Shown: in pieces, positions 43,984 to 53,137 of the stretch
Layout of the letters: every line of letters begins with the position of its first letter
Numbering within the stretch: the first letter of the stretch is position 1
Made by a program: the position numbers and the translations under genes
Notes under the pieces: model-generated
What the model was told of the DNA's origin: nothing
Databases searched by the model: none
What the model saw: the letters and a program-made list of their open reading frames with translations, nothing else
Source of the DNA: Thermocaproicibacter sp041859875
GTDB lineage: Bacteria; Bacillota; Clostridia; Oscillospirales; Acutalibacteraceae
NCBI GenBank assembly: GCA_041859875.1
Contig: JBFLFY010000007.1
Coordinates: 15,312 to 79,311, forward strand
Length of the DNA: 64,000 nt
Reading direction: 5' to 3'

Positions 43984-45318
43984 ATGTTGGTTAATCTTCC
44001 TTCTGAATTTTTGCGGAGGATGAAAGAAATGCTGGGCAGCGAATTCTCCGATTATGAAAACTCTTTGCAGGATTCTCCGTTTCGCGGGATTCGCCTGAAT
44101 CCACTCAAATGCAAAATTGACATACTGAAAGAGGGGCTTCCTTTTTCGCTGAGGCCCGCTCCGTTTTCACCGCTTGAATATTACATCCCGGATGATGTAG
44201 AAAAGCTTGGCTATCATCCGCTGCATCACGCTGGCGCATTCTATGTTCAAGAGCCTTCCGCTTCTTCTGCTGTAACGGTGCTTGACCCGAAGCCTGGAGA
44301 AAAAATTCTCGATTTATGCGCGGCCCCCGGCGGCAAGTCTACGCAGATTGCATCGCTGCTTGCCGGAGAGGGAATCCTGTGGTCAAATGAGATTGTTCGT
44401 AGCCGCGCCAGCATCCTATCCTCCAATCTTGAGCGCCTTGGGGTTCGGAATGCAGTCGTGTCTTCCTGCCATCCGGAAACACTTTGCCATGCCCTGGAAG
44501 GGTATTTTGACCGCGTGCTGGTTGATGCACCCTGCTCAGGGGAAGGCATGTTCCGCAGAAGCGAAGAAGCGGTGCAGGACTGGAGTCCAGAGCATGTAAA
44601 GGCATGCGCGGAACGGCAGTCTGCCATTCTGGAAAGTGCATCGGCTTCCTTGCGGGAGGGCGGTATATTGGTTTACTCAACGTGCACATTTTCGAAAGAA
44701 GAAGACGAAGGTGTTGTATCGGATTTTCTGAAACGTCACAAGGACTTTCAGTTGGAAGACTGTGGTAATTCCTTTGGCCGCCCTGCGTTTCTCCCAAAAG
44801 CACGGCGTATTTTTCCAATGGATGGCGGGGAAGGACATTTTGTTGCCAAACTGCGCAAATACTCTTCAGTGCAGTGCAGCATCAACCAAGCAGCGAATAC
44901 AGCGAATGCGGAAACTGAACAAGTGCAAACTTTACTGAAAAGCATCTTTAAATCGCAGCCATCCGGGATGATACGGAAGAACCGCGTCGGCTTTTACCTT
45001 GTACCCGAAGGTTTCCCGGAAATTTGCGGGCTGAATGTCCTAAGCGCGGGAGTATTGGCTGCAGAGGCACGTAAAGGCAGAATGGAGCCGGCTCATGCTA
45101 TTTTTCAAGCAGCTCGTGCGGAAGATTTGAAAAATGTAATTTGCTTTGAACATGGTTCACCTGAAATACGGAGATTTCTGCATGGGGAAGAGCTGCAGGC
45201 GCCTGCGGAAATAAAAGGATGGTGCGGTGTCGCGGTCGACGGCATTATGACCGGGTTTGGAAAATGCTCCGATGGAAGGATAAAAAATCACTATCCTAGA
45301 GGGCTGCGAACCCTTTAG
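43984..45318 (+). CDS. RsmB/RsmF-type rRNA m5C methyltransferase
   Basis: The 444-residue SAM-dependent enzyme has EPSASSAVTVLDPKPGEKIL, SAM motif LDLCAAPGGKSTQIA, VDAPCSGEGMFRR with the catalytic TCys motif pair (PCSGEG and STCTFSKEEDEG), then a C-terminal PUA-like domain. It makes 5-methylcytidine in rRNA (RsmF-like) or tRNA. The ATG at 43984 has GGAG six bases upstream. The C-terminal region (residues ~300-444) matches the RsmF C-terminal domain layout. Confidence 0.9.
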   Translation: MLVNLPSEFLRRMKEMLGSEFSDYENSLQDSPFRGIRLNPLKCKIDILKEGLPFSLRPAPFSPLEYYIPDDVEKLGYHPLHHAGAFYVQEPSASSAVTVLDPKPGEKILDLCAAPGGKSTQIASLLAGEGILWSNEIVRSRASILSSNLERLGVRNAVVSSCHPETLCHALEGYFDRVLVDAPCSGEGMFRRSEEAVQDWSPEHVKACAERQSAILESASASLREGGILVYSTCTFSKEEDEGVVSDFLKRHKDFQLEDCGNSFGRPAFLPKARRIFPMDGGEGHFVAKLRKYSSVQCSINQAANTANAETEQVQTLLKSIFKSQPSGMIRKNRVGFYLVPEGFPEICGLNVLSAGVLAAEARKGRMEPAHAIFQAARAEDLKNVICFEHGSPEIRRFLHGEELQAPAEIKGWCGVAVDGIMTGFGKCSDGRIKNHYPRGLRTL

Positions 45319-45352
45319 CACTATAAAAGTTTAGCGGATTAAATAATTTACC

Positions 45353-45381
45353 TTGAAATAACAGAAAAAGGATGCTATAAC
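45353..45381 (+). promoter_or_regulatory. Promoter of ilvE
   Basis: TTGAAA (45353-45358), 17-bp spacer, TATAAC (45376-45381), 53 bp before the ATG. No T-box is visible upstream. Confidence 0.6.
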
Positions 45382-45434
45382 TATAAGAAATCGCTTTTGC
45401 GTGATTTTTGAAATTTTGAAAGAAGGCATTCAAT

Positions 45435-46505
45435 ATGCAGAAAATCCGCTATGAATTGACGAAAACACCAAAGAAAAAACCGGCGCCGGGTGATCCGCTG
45501 CCGTTTGGTACCATTTTTACAGACCATATGTTTGTAATGGATTACACAAAAGGCCAGGGCTGGCATGATCCGCGTATTGTACCTTATGCACCGCTGCAGC
45601 TCGATCCGGCTTCGATTGTCCTTCATTATGCACAGGAGTCTTTTGAGGGCATGAAGGCATACCGCACTCCCGATGGCTCGATTCAGCTTTTCCGCCCAGA
45701 AAAAAATGCGGCTCGTTTTAAGACGACTCATGAGCGTATTTGTATGCCGATTATTCCGGAAGAAGATTTTGTGGAAGCCATTAAGGCGCTTGTTAAAACA
45801 GAAAAAGACTGGGTCCCGTCCAAAGATGGCCAGTCGCTCTATATTCGTCCGTTCTGCATTGCAACGGAACCCCATCTTGGTGTAAAGCCTTCCGATACTT
45901 ACCAGTTTATTATTATCTGCTGCCCGGTCGCTGCGTACTATCCAACAGGGCTGAACCCCGTAAAGATTTACGTTGAGGACAAATATGTTCGTGCAACTCC
46001 GGGCGGCACAGGATATATCAAATGCGGCGGCAACTACGCAGCATCCCTTATTTCTCAGGAAACAGCAGAGTCACTCGGCTACAGCCAGACACTTTGGCTG
46101 GACGGTGTAGAACGGAAATACGTTGAAGAGGTTGGTTCGATGAACTGCTTCTTTAAGATTGACGGAACAATCTATACTGCGCCAACAGTCGGAACGGTTT
46201 TGCCTGGCATTACGCGTATGTCCTGCATTGAACTGCTGAAAAAATGGGGCTACACGGTTTCAGAAAAACGTCTTCCGATTGTAGACGTCATGAAAGCTTC
46301 AAAAGATGGCAAGCTGGAAGAAGTTTTTGGCACTGGTACAGCTGCTGTCATTTCCCCGGTCGGCGAACTTCGCTATGAAGGTGAAGTTGCCCATATCAAT
46401 GGCGGTAAGACCGGCGAAGTTACGCAGAAGCTTTATGATGCACTTACAGGCATTCAGTGGGGCCGTATTCCGGATACCATGGGCTGGACTACAAAAGTTT
46501 GCTGA
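45435..46505 (+). CDS. ilvE: Branched-chain amino-acid aminotransferase
   Basis: The 356-residue fold-type IV aminotransferase has YAQESFEGMKAYRT, the PLP lysine in GYIKCGGNYAAS (Lys196) and EEVGSMNCFFKIDG. It transfers amino groups between glutamate and valine, leucine or isoleucine. The length fits the large bacterial/eukaryotic BCAT II type. It has its own promoter and a terminator after it and is not with other ilv/leu genes. Confidence 0.95.
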   Translation: MQKIRYELTKTPKKKPAPGDPLPFGTIFTDHMFVMDYTKGQGWHDPRIVPYAPLQLDPASIVLHYAQESFEGMKAYRTPDGSIQLFRPEKNAARFKTTHERICMPIIPEEDFVEAIKALVKTEKDWVPSKDGQSLYIRPFCIATEPHLGVKPSDTYQFIIICCPVAAYYPTGLNPVKIYVEDKYVRATPGGTGYIKCGGNYAASLISQETAESLGYSQTLWLDGVERKYVEEVGSMNCFFKIDGTIYTAPTVGTVLPGITRMSCIELLKKWGYTVSEKRLPIVDVMKASKDGKLEEVFGTGTAAVISPVGELRYEGEVAHINGGKTGEVTQKLYDALTGIQWGRIPDTMGWTTKVC

Positions 46506-46520
46506 GTTTGTCTTATTTCA

Positions 46521-46554
46521 AAATGCCACTCTGCACTGCGGGGTGGCATTTTTT
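46521..46554 (+). terminator. Terminator between ilvE and the pseudouridine synthase gene
   Basis: AATGCCAC and GTGGCATT form an 8-bp stem with a long loop, followed by TTTTTT. It abuts the ribosome site (GTGGAG) of the next gene 13 bp before its ATG, so that gene is reached by read-through or an unseen promoter. Confidence 0.75.
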
Positions 46555-46566
46555 GTGGAGCAGTTT

Positions 46567-47451
46567 ATGCGAAAAATCGTTTTTTCGGTTTCTAAGGAAT
46601 ACGAGGGCATTCTCCTGCGGGGGTATTTAAGAAATGTAGTTTGTCTTTCTGCACGTCAAACGGCCAAACTGAAGCGTATCCCGGGTGGCATCACCAGAAA
46701 TGGCAAGCCAATTACGGCTCCGGAGCGCCTTCATGCCGGTGATACTGTGTGCGTTGTTTTTCCTGATGATAAAAAACTTCCCACGCCGGTAAAACTGCCA
46801 GTTCCCGTCGTTTATGAAGATGAAGATGTTCTGGTTGCAGAAAAGCCTCCCGCTATGCCCATGTATCCATGTCCGGGGCATGCCCGCGACAGCCTTTCTA
46901 ATGCGGTTGCCTACTTGCAAAGTTACTCTGGCTGTTTTTATTCCTACCGCCCGGTTTACAGAATTGACAAAGACACGAGCGGGCTTGTATTGATAGCTAA
47001 AAATCCGTTTGCGGCTTCCCGCCTGGCCGGAAAAATCCAGAAAACATACCTTGCTGTTTGTGAGGGAAAGCTTACAGGCAGTGGAACCATATGTAGACCA
47101 ATCGGGCTGAAACCGGGCCACAGCATCCAAAGGGCTGTGCGGTGGGATGATGGTGAAAAGGCTGTCACTCAGTGGCGTTCTGTCAGAAGCAGCAAAGAAC
47201 TTAGCCTCATCGCGGTTCACCTTAAAACAGGACGTACACATCAAATACGGGTTCATTTTTCTTCTTTTGGGTTTCCGCTGGCGGGGGATGATATGTATGG
47301 CGGAAGTCTGGAGCAAATCAGCCGTCAGGCGCTGCACTGTGCAGAAATCCGCTTTCACCATCCAGTAACAGGGAAAAGGATGCGTTTTCGCTCATTTCTG
47401 CCCGAAGATATGGCTTGCTTAGTCAAAAGCACTACAAATGCTTATGCATAA
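46567..47451 (+). CDS. RluA-family pseudouridine synthase
   Basis: The 294-residue protein has an N-terminal S4-like region and the RluA catalytic motif as RIDKDTSGLVLIAKN, where D of IDKDTSG is the catalytic Asp. It also carries LKTGRTHQIRVHFSSFGFPL and the GDDMYGG segment. The target uridine (rRNA or tRNA) cannot be told. The ATG at 46567 has GGAG six bases upstream. Its stop overlaps an ARG-box-like site of the following transporter operon. Confidence 0.92.
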   Translation: MRKIVFSVSKEYEGILLRGYLRNVVCLSARQTAKLKRIPGGITRNGKPITAPERLHAGDTVCVVFPDDKKLPTPVKLPVPVVYEDEDVLVAEKPPAMPMYPCPGHARDSLSNAVAYLQSYSGCFYSYRPVYRIDKDTSGLVLIAKNPFAASRLAGKIQKTYLAVCEGKLTGSGTICRPIGLKPGHSIQRAVRWDDGEKAVTQWRSVRSSKELSLIAVHLKTGRTHQIRVHFSSFGFPLAGDDMYGGSLEQISRQALHCAEIRFHHPVTGKRMRFRSFLPEDMACLVKSTTNAYA

Positions 47452-47460
47452 GTATTCATA
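47443..47460. promoter_or_regulatory. ARG-box-like site 1 upstream of the ABC transporter
   Basis: TATGCATAAGTATTCATA matches the ArgR/AhrC operator (WNTGAATWWWWATTCANW) with two mismatches. It lies about 18 bp upstream of the transporter -35 element. Confidence 0.4.
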
Positions 47461-47477
47461 ATTTTCTATTAATATAC

Positions 47478-47506
47478 TTGTATCCTGCATAAATATGCGC
47501 TATAAT
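47478..47506 (+). promoter_or_regulatory. Promoter of the ABC transporter, with an operator-like spacer
   Basis: TTGTAT (47478-47483), 17-bp spacer and TATAAT (47501-47506). The spacer itself (CTGCATAAATATGCGC) is a near-palindrome related to the ARG-box-like site upstream. Confidence 0.6.
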
Positions 47507-47553
47507 AAGCTTACCTTATTCAGTAAACAGTATATCGGAAGGAAGAGAATATT

Positions 47554-48327
47554 ATGAAAAAGCTAAAAACCATACTTGCGGCAATTCTTGCTGTAGCTGT
47601 TGTTATCCCTTTTGCGGCATGTTCCAGTGCATCAAACAGCAATACCATTACCATGTCCACCAACGCAGAATTCGAACCGTTTGAGTACAAAGATCAGAAC
47701 TCTATTGTTGGCATAGACGCAGATATTGCAAATAAGATTGCTGCCAAACTCAATAAGAAGCTGAAAATTAACGATGTTGACTTTGATTCATTAATTACGG
47801 AGCTGAACAGTGGCAAATGCGATTTTGTTGCGGCCGGCATGACCGTTACAGATGACAGGAAAAAGAATGCTGATTTTTCAGACCCATATTTCGACGCTAC
47901 ACAGTCTATTATTGTTTTGAAGGACAGCAAAATAAAATCGCGTACAGATTTGAACGGTAAAAAGGTCGGCGTGCAGTTAGGCACTACAGGCGACACCTTC
48001 TGCACAAATCAGGATGGTAAGAGTGACATTAAGGTTGCTCATGTTGAACGTTTCAACAAAGGTGCGGATGCTATCTCTGATTTGATGAATGGCAAAATTG
48101 ATGCAGTTGTTATCGATGACTTTCCAGCTCAAAAATTTGTTTCCAAGAATTCGGGAAAACTTGTAAAACTGCAGGAAGCTCTTACTGTTGAGCATTATGC
48201 TATTGCCGTTAAAAAAGGCAACAAGGAATTGCTGAATACAATCAACGATGTTCTGAAAGAAATGAAGTCCAGCGGCGAACTTACAAAAACCATTAACAAA
48301 TATAAGTCTGCTTTGGAAGACAAATAA
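47554..48327 (+). CDS. Amino-acid ABC transporter substrate-binding lipoprotein
   Basis: The 257-residue protein has a lipoprotein signal peptide with Cys23 after VVIPFAAC, then a SBP_bac_3 domain: TMSTNAEFEPFEYKDQNSIV, GIDADIANKIA and CDFVAAGMTVTDDR. The ligand is a polar or basic amino acid by family; ARG-box-like sites upstream would suggest arginine or a related compound. Partner permease and ATPase follow. GGAAGG lies upstream of the ATG. Confidence 0.93.
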   Translation: MKKLKTILAAILAVAVVIPFAACSSASNSNTITMSTNAEFEPFEYKDQNSIVGIDADIANKIAAKLNKKLKINDVDFDSLITELNSGKCDFVAAGMTVTDDRKKNADFSDPYFDATQSIIVLKDSKIKSRTDLNGKKVGVQLGTTGDTFCTNQDGKSDIKVAHVERFNKGADAISDLMNGKIDAVVIDDFPAQKFVSKNSGKLVKLQEALTVEHYAIAVKKGNKELLNTINDVLKEMKSSGELTKTINKYKSALEDK

Positions 48328-48378
48328 GAAAGCCCATGCCGGAAGTAACGCTTTCGGGCCATCAACGGGAGGATCAGT

Positions 48379-49110
48379 ATGAATGAAGTTTTAACGCAGT
48401 TGCCCTTATCTTTCTTTTCAGATTTGGGTGACAATTTCTGCCAGTCTTTTGTAGACAAAGACCGGTATTTGTATCTGTTAAGCGGTTTGGGCGCTACATT
48501 ACTGATTACGGTATTTGCTGTTATCATCGGCGTAATATTAGGCACACTCGTTTCCCTCGTAAAGGTGGCACATAATGAAAACCTTAAGCGTTTCCGTATC
48601 CTGAATGGAATTTGTTCCATTTACCTTACCGTAATCCGTGGTACACCGGTCGTAGTTCAGTTAATGATTATGTACTATGTCATCCTAAGCTCAACTTCTG
48701 TAGATAAAATTGTTGCGGCAATTTTCGCTTTTGGCATCAATTCTGGTGCCTATGTTGCCGAAGTGATCCGGAGCGGCATTATGTCAGTTGACCATGGGCA
48801 GATGGAAGCAGGGCGTTCCCTCGGTTTAAGCCAGCGCACAACCATGGTAAAAATCATATTTCCTCAGGCACTGAAAAATGTTCTTCCGGCCATTGGAAAT
48901 GAGTTTATTGCCTTAATTAAGGAAACATCCGTGGCAGGCTATATTGGCATTCAGGATCTTACAAAAGGCGGCGACATTATCCGCAGCCAGACTTACCAGC
49001 CATTTATGCCGCTTCTTGCTACCGCGGGCGTCTACCTGATTATGGTGATTGGGCTTACCGCATTGCTTACTAAGTTTGAAAGGAGGCTGCGCAGAAGTGA
49101 TTACCGTTAA
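48379..49110 (+). CDS. Amino-acid ABC transporter permease
   Basis: The 243-residue membrane protein of the HisMQ family has the EAA loop RSLGLSQRTTMVKIIFPQAL (about residues 150-169) and about five to six helices. It starts 51 bp after the binding protein gene, with a partial hairpin (GCCC/GGGC) in the gap and GGGAGG before the ATG. Its stop overlaps the ATPase start by 14 bp. Confidence 0.94.
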   Translation: MNEVLTQLPLSFFSDLGDNFCQSFVDKDRYLYLLSGLGATLLITVFAVIIGVILGTLVSLVKVAHNENLKRFRILNGICSIYLTVIRGTPVVVQLMIMYYVILSSTSVDKIVAAIFAFGINSGAYVAEVIRSGIMSVDHGQMEAGRSLGLSQRTTMVKIIFPQALKNVLPAIGNEFIALIKETSVAGYIGIQDLTKGGDIIRSQTYQPFMPLLATAGVYLIMVIGLTALLTKFERRLRRSDYR

Positions 49111-49831
49111 GAATCTGCATAAAAGTTTCCATACTTTGAATGGAGACGTTGAAGTCCTAAAGGGAATCAATGAAGAAATTCAGCAGGGAGAAAAAGTCGT
49201 AATTGTCGGGCCATCCGGTTCCGGAAAAAGTACTTTTCTGCGTTGCCTAAATCTTCTTGAGCAGCCTACGGAAGGCGAAATCTGGTTTAAAGACAAACAG
49301 ATCAATGTGCCTGGCTGCAATGTTGATTTGCTCCGCAGAAAAATTGGCATGGTGTTTCAGCATTTTAACCTATTTCCTCATCTTACAGTTTTGCAAAATA
49401 TTACACTGGCACCTGTCAGCCTGAAGCTGAAAACACAACAGCAGGCGGAAGAAAATGCTTTGGTGCTGCTGAAACGCGTTGGCCTGGCTCAAAAAGCGGA
49501 TTCTTACCCAGGTCAGCTTTCTGGCGGGCAGAAACAGCGTATTGCCATTGTACGCGCTATGGCAATGGAACCTGATGTGATGCTTTTTGACGAACCTACC
49601 AGCGCCCTTGACCCGGAAATGGTCGGTGAAGTGCTTTCGGTTATGAAAGAGTTGGCCGAGGAAGGCATGACGATGGTAGTTGTTACCCACGAAATGGCCT
49701 TTGCCCGTGAAGTAGCGACGCGTGTCCTTTTTATGGATGACGGCATGATACAGGAAAGCGCACCGCCTAAGGAATTCTTTGACCATCCCAAAAGTCCAAG
49801 ACTGCAGGATTTCCTTTCGAAGATACTTTAA
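49097..49831 (+). CDS. Amino-acid ABC transporter ATP-binding protein
   Basis: The 244-residue ABC ATPase has Walker A GPSGSGKST, Q-loop FQHFNLFPHLT, signature LSGGQKQR, Walker B VMLFDEPTSALDPEMV and the switch His in VVTHEMAFAREV. It is of the GlnQ/HisP/ArtM class. The start is a GTG at 49097 with AAGGAGG ten bases upstream. A strong terminator follows. Confidence 0.95.
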   Translation: MITVKNLHKSFHTLNGDVEVLKGINEEIQQGEKVVIVGPSGSGKSTFLRCLNLLEQPTEGEIWFKDKQINVPGCNVDLLRRKIGMVFQHFNLFPHLTVLQNITLAPVSLKLKTQQQAEENALVLLKRVGLAQKADSYPGQLSGGQKQRIAIVRAMAMEPDVMLFDEPTSALDPEMVGEVLSVMKELAEEGMTMVVVTHEMAFAREVATRVLFMDDGMIQESAPPKEFFDHPKSPRLQDFLSKIL

Positions 49832-49851
49832 CTGAGAAGAGAATTGTGATA

Positions 49852-49889
49852 AAATTAGGGATACAGTAAAAGCTGTATCCCTAATTTTT
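49852..49889 (+). terminator. Terminator of the ABC transporter operon
   Basis: AATTAGGGATACAG and CTGTATCCCTAATT form a perfect 14-bp stem around TAAAAG, followed by TTT; AAA precedes the stem, so it is symmetrical and may work on both strands. Confidence 0.85.
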
Positions 49890-49906
49890 ATATTGGAGAG
49901 TTCTGA

Positions 49907-50773
49907 ATGCCTGCGCTGATTTCAAATTATTTGTTAGCCGAGCGCGTTCTTGCTGGATACCGGCTGAATGAAAAAGAAAAAGTGGACGAAGATGCTTTCC
50001 TTTGGGGAGCGCAAGGGTACGGTTTCCTTTTCAGCAAACCCTTAAAACAATGCCATGAAGAAAGCATCCGCGCATTTGAAAGAATGCGGAATTACAAAGG
50101 ACATCCAGAGCAGGTATTGAATACGATTCGTCAAGAGATTCTTTTGGGCCTTGACGAGGTTCTCTCCAGTTCCTACTATCGCGGATTTGTATGCAACTGT
50201 ATTTTTACGCGGGAAGTTTCACCTTTTTTTAACGCCCGATTACAAGCCTTGCAGGTGATAAATCCAAAGATCCCGGAAGATTCCCTGAAGGATGAACTGT
50301 CAGCTTCTCTTGATACCATCCTTCTTCGGTATGAGCATGCGGAACTTCCAACAGAGTTCGATTTAAAAAAAGCATTTCCCGCTTCACAGAATGTCCTTGA
50401 GAGCATTGCGGAAATTTACTGCGGTGTCTTGAAAAAGCTCTGTGGCATTTCTGTTGTAAAAGGAGATGTTTTGCAGGCTGAAAAAGCATATCGCTCCGAA
50501 GCAGGTCGCTTAAACGACCGAACAGGCCTGAAGAAACTTTTCTGCAGAAAATATGAAAAACATCATCCACAGTCACACCGTTCCTGCAGTTTTCGCGGTA
50601 TGATGGAAGACGGCGGGTTCGATTACGCAAACATACTTTCTTCACCATGGAGCTGGCCTCCAGAACAGAAAGAAAAGAGCACGGCGGGCTTTTTCGATTT
50701 ATTTGAAGAAGCGGCCGACGAAGCCCTTCATGCTCAGCTGAAGGTTGATACAGAAAAGCTGATTAACAATTAG
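49907..50773 (+). CDS. Unknown protein resembling zinc-dependent phospholipase C family, metal ligands apparently degenerate
   Basis: The 288-residue product starts MPALISNYLLAERVLAGYRL and contains FLWGAQGYGFLFSKPLKQCH, which parallels the LGAQGPDxxFF segment of PF00882-type proteins (zinc-dependent phospholipase C-like). Normally conserved His/Asp ligands at the start (THYxFG, GPD) are replaced here by Asn, Tyr and Gly. It has no signal peptide or membrane segment and is largely helical. If homologous, it is probably not a zinc enzyme. It precedes luxS by 16 bp and is likely cotranscribed. Confidence 0.45.
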   Translation: MPALISNYLLAERVLAGYRLNEKEKVDEDAFLWGAQGYGFLFSKPLKQCHEESIRAFERMRNYKGHPEQVLNTIRQEILLGLDEVLSSSYYRGFVCNCIFTREVSPFFNARLQALQVINPKIPEDSLKDELSASLDTILLRYEHAELPTEFDLKKAFPASQNVLESIAEIYCGVLKKLCGISVVKGDVLQAEKAYRSEAGRLNDRTGLKKLFCRKYEKHHPQSHRSCSFRGMMEDGGFDYANILSSPWSWPPEQKEKSTAGFFDLFEEAADEALHAQLKVDTEKLINN

Positions 50774-50789
50774 TAAGGAGAGAGCAAAC

Positions 50790-51248
50790 ATGAAACGCAT
50801 CGCAAGTTTTTGCGTAGACCATACTAAGCTGGTTCCCGGCATCTATGTTTCAAGAATTGACGGGGACATTATTACTTATGACATTCGTCTGGTAAAGCCC
50901 AATACACCGCCGTATCTTGACGGTAAAGTGCTGCATACCATTGAACATCTTTTTGCAACCTTTGCTCGAAATTCTGCATATGCAGACCGAGTTATATATT
51001 TTGGCCCGATGGGCTGCCGCACTGGTTTCTACTTTCTTTTGAGGGACGTTGTAAAGGCAGAAGCTGTTCAACTGATTATTGACATCTTCCGCAAAATTGC
51101 AGTTTATGAAGGCGAAATTCCGGGCGCTGCTGAAGCGGAATGCGGAAACTACAGGGAACATGATCTTCCCGGCGCAAGGCAGCAGGCAAAAGCATTTTTG
51201 CCTGTTATTGAAAATTGGGATGAAAACAAGCTGAACTATCCAATGTAA
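50790..51248 (+). CDS. luxS: S-ribosylhomocysteine lyase LuxS
   Basis: The 152-residue metalloenzyme splits S-ribosylhomocysteine to homocysteine and DPD, the AI-2 precursor. It has the metal motif HTIEH (His49, His53) and Cys118, plus the catalytic Cys76 in GPMGCRTGFY. AAGGAGA precedes the ATG. The pfs nucleosidase that makes its substrate is not adjacent. It may serve only methyl-cycle recycling. Confidence 0.96.
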   Translation: MKRIASFCVDHTKLVPGIYVSRIDGDIITYDIRLVKPNTPPYLDGKVLHTIEHLFATFARNSAYADRVIYFGPMGCRTGFYFLLRDVVKAEAVQLIIDIFRKIAVYEGEIPGAAEAECGNYREHDLPGARQQAKAFLPVIENWDENKLNYPM

Positions 51249-51353
51249 AAAATTAGTATTCGTCAAAAACAGGCCTTTCAGGGTTGCAAAAGTGCCTTAT
51301 TTGTTATATGATAAGGTTACAGATTTGTAACAATCGTGAAAGGATTTGTTTTT

Positions 51354-53060
51354 ATGCACTTCTCTCATTTGTGCAAAGAATCCAAGAAGCGGCACGATGC
51401 AGCAAGCATGAAAAATACGCTGAACTGCACCTGCCGTTTTTTATATATCGTTGGAATTCAGAGTGTTCGAATTTTGAAACGAGCCAAGCGAAAAGCTGGC
51501 ACATACCTTCGGCCTTTAGGCTATTTTTTCCGCCATATCTACTCTATATCACTTGGCAGGCGGATTCAGCATTTACAGAGGAACTGGGCAGTTTTTCAGT
51601 GCTGTTTTAATAATATGGCACACCAAATGAAAGAAGCAAAGGAGAGCGGTGTCTGCTCTATATTGGGGGTATTATTCCATTCGTTCCATTTGGATGCACC
51701 TGTTCATAAAAGAATTGTCAGAACTGTCATAAATATTGCTGTACCAGCCGTAAGTGTTTTGACTTTGATTTTAACGGTCCAGTATTGGAGTAGAATGAGC
51801 TTTAGCCTTGTTTTTTCCAACCACGGAAAGCAGCTGGCTGCAATCCAGGACGAAAAGGTCTACGCACAGGCAACTGAAATGGTTAATGAGCGTATGGTTC
51901 ACGATGCAGATCATCCTGGATGTGATTTGAGTTTTGCGCCGGGCTTTCAACTTACAATGGGAAACAGCAATTTACAGGAAGCCGACGCTGTCTGTAATTT
52001 GCTGATTCGCCAGAGTAACGGAATTATTGAAAATGCCAGCGGCCTTTATGCTGACGGCCAGCTGATGGGCGCTGTAAAAAGTTCGGCAGATTTGCGTTAT
52101 CTGCTGAATAATCTGTTGGAAGCAGCAAAAGGGAACTCAAAAAATACCATGGTCTCTTTTGTAAAAAACGTTGAAGTGATAAATGGCCTTTATCCAACGG
52201 CTTCACTTATTTCTACGGAAGAAATGGGTAAGCTAATAAATGGCAATTCAAAAGCAGGGACAACCTATGTCGTAAAACAAGGGGATACCGCTACTTCTAT
52301 TGCAGCCGCAAAGCACACGACGGTTGCTGAACTTAAAAAGATTAATCCGGGCCTTGGCGACTCTCTTCATCCTGGTGACCTGATTCAGCTGCCGATTGCT
52401 GTTCCGAACCTCGAAGTTGAACTGATTCGTTCTGTTACTTATGATGCTGTAATACCTTACACAACGGCAATTCAAAAGGATACTTCAAAATATTCTGATT
52501 ATTCCGAAGTCTTAACGCAGGGTGTTAATGGGAAGCAAAGATGCACTGACCTTGTTCGAACAGTGAACGGCACCGAAATTAAGCGGGACCCCATAAGCCG
52601 CCAGATTCTTGCAAAACCGGTTAATAAAGTTGTGCTGACCGGTACAAGAAAACGGCCAGTAAATGAAAAAGGAGTTGCAAGCGGAAAATTCATGTGGCCT
52701 GTTCCGTCGCTACGCACAATTACAACTTATTTTGCTTGGCGCTGGGGTACATTCCATAAGGGAATTGATATTTCCGGTTCCGGAGCATATGGGTCAACGA
52801 TTGTTGCTTCCGACGGCGGTGTAGTATCCCTTGCAGACTGGAATGACGGGTATGGCAAATGCGTTATTATTGACCATGAAAATGGGACAAAGACACTGTA
52901 TGGCCATTGCAGTTCCTTGCTTGTAACGAGCGGAGAAGCAGTTTCAAAAGGACAGCCAATTGCCCTTGTTGGCAGTACAGGCGATTCAACAGGTCCACAT
53001 TGCCACTTTGAAGTTATTGTGAACGATACAAAGGTAAATCCACTTTCTTATGTATCATAA
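51354..53060 (+). CDS. M23 peptidase with LysM and G5 domains (cell-wall endopeptidase)
   Basis: The 568-residue protein has a cytoplasmic basic N-terminus, a membrane anchor near residues 118-142 (IVRTVINIAVPAVSVLTLIL), then a LysM (YVVKQGDTATSIAAAKHTTV), a G5-like region and a C-terminal LytM/M23 domain with HKGIDISGSG, YGHCSSL and GPHCHFEV as zinc and catalytic motifs. It likely cleaves peptidoglycan crosslinks, perhaps at septation or engulfment. The ATG at 51354 has AAAGGA nine bases upstream. Confidence 0.88.
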   Translation: MHFSHLCKESKKRHDAASMKNTLNCTCRFLYIVGIQSVRILKRAKRKAGTYLRPLGYFFRHIYSISLGRRIQHLQRNWAVFQCCFNNMAHQMKEAKESGVCSILGVLFHSFHLDAPVHKRIVRTVINIAVPAVSVLTLILTVQYWSRMSFSLVFSNHGKQLAAIQDEKVYAQATEMVNERMVHDADHPGCDLSFAPGFQLTMGNSNLQEADAVCNLLIRQSNGIIENASGLYADGQLMGAVKSSADLRYLLNNLLEAAKGNSKNTMVSFVKNVEVINGLYPTASLISTEEMGKLINGNSKAGTTYVVKQGDTATSIAAAKHTTVAELKKINPGLGDSLHPGDLIQLPIAVPNLEVELIRSVTYDAVIPYTTAIQKDTSKYSDYSEVLTQGVNGKQRCTDLVRTVNGTEIKRDPISRQILAKPVNKVVLTGTRKRPVNEKGVASGKFMWPVPSLRTITTYFAWRWGTFHKGIDISGSGAYGSTIVASDGGVVSLADWNDGYGKCVIIDHENGTKTLYGHCSSLLVTSGEAVSKGQPIALVGSTGDSTGPHCHFEVIVNDTKVNPLSYVS

Positions 53061-53137
53061 TAAACTGCCTTGCTTTACTTCGGCTACTACACCATTTTGC
53101 AGCGTATTGGAAATTATATTTCCATCTTTTATTCCTG

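Noticed and set aside
48328..48360. Hairpin between binding protein and permease genes as a terminator
   Set aside because: The stem is short and there is no T run; at most it stabilises the upstream mRNA.
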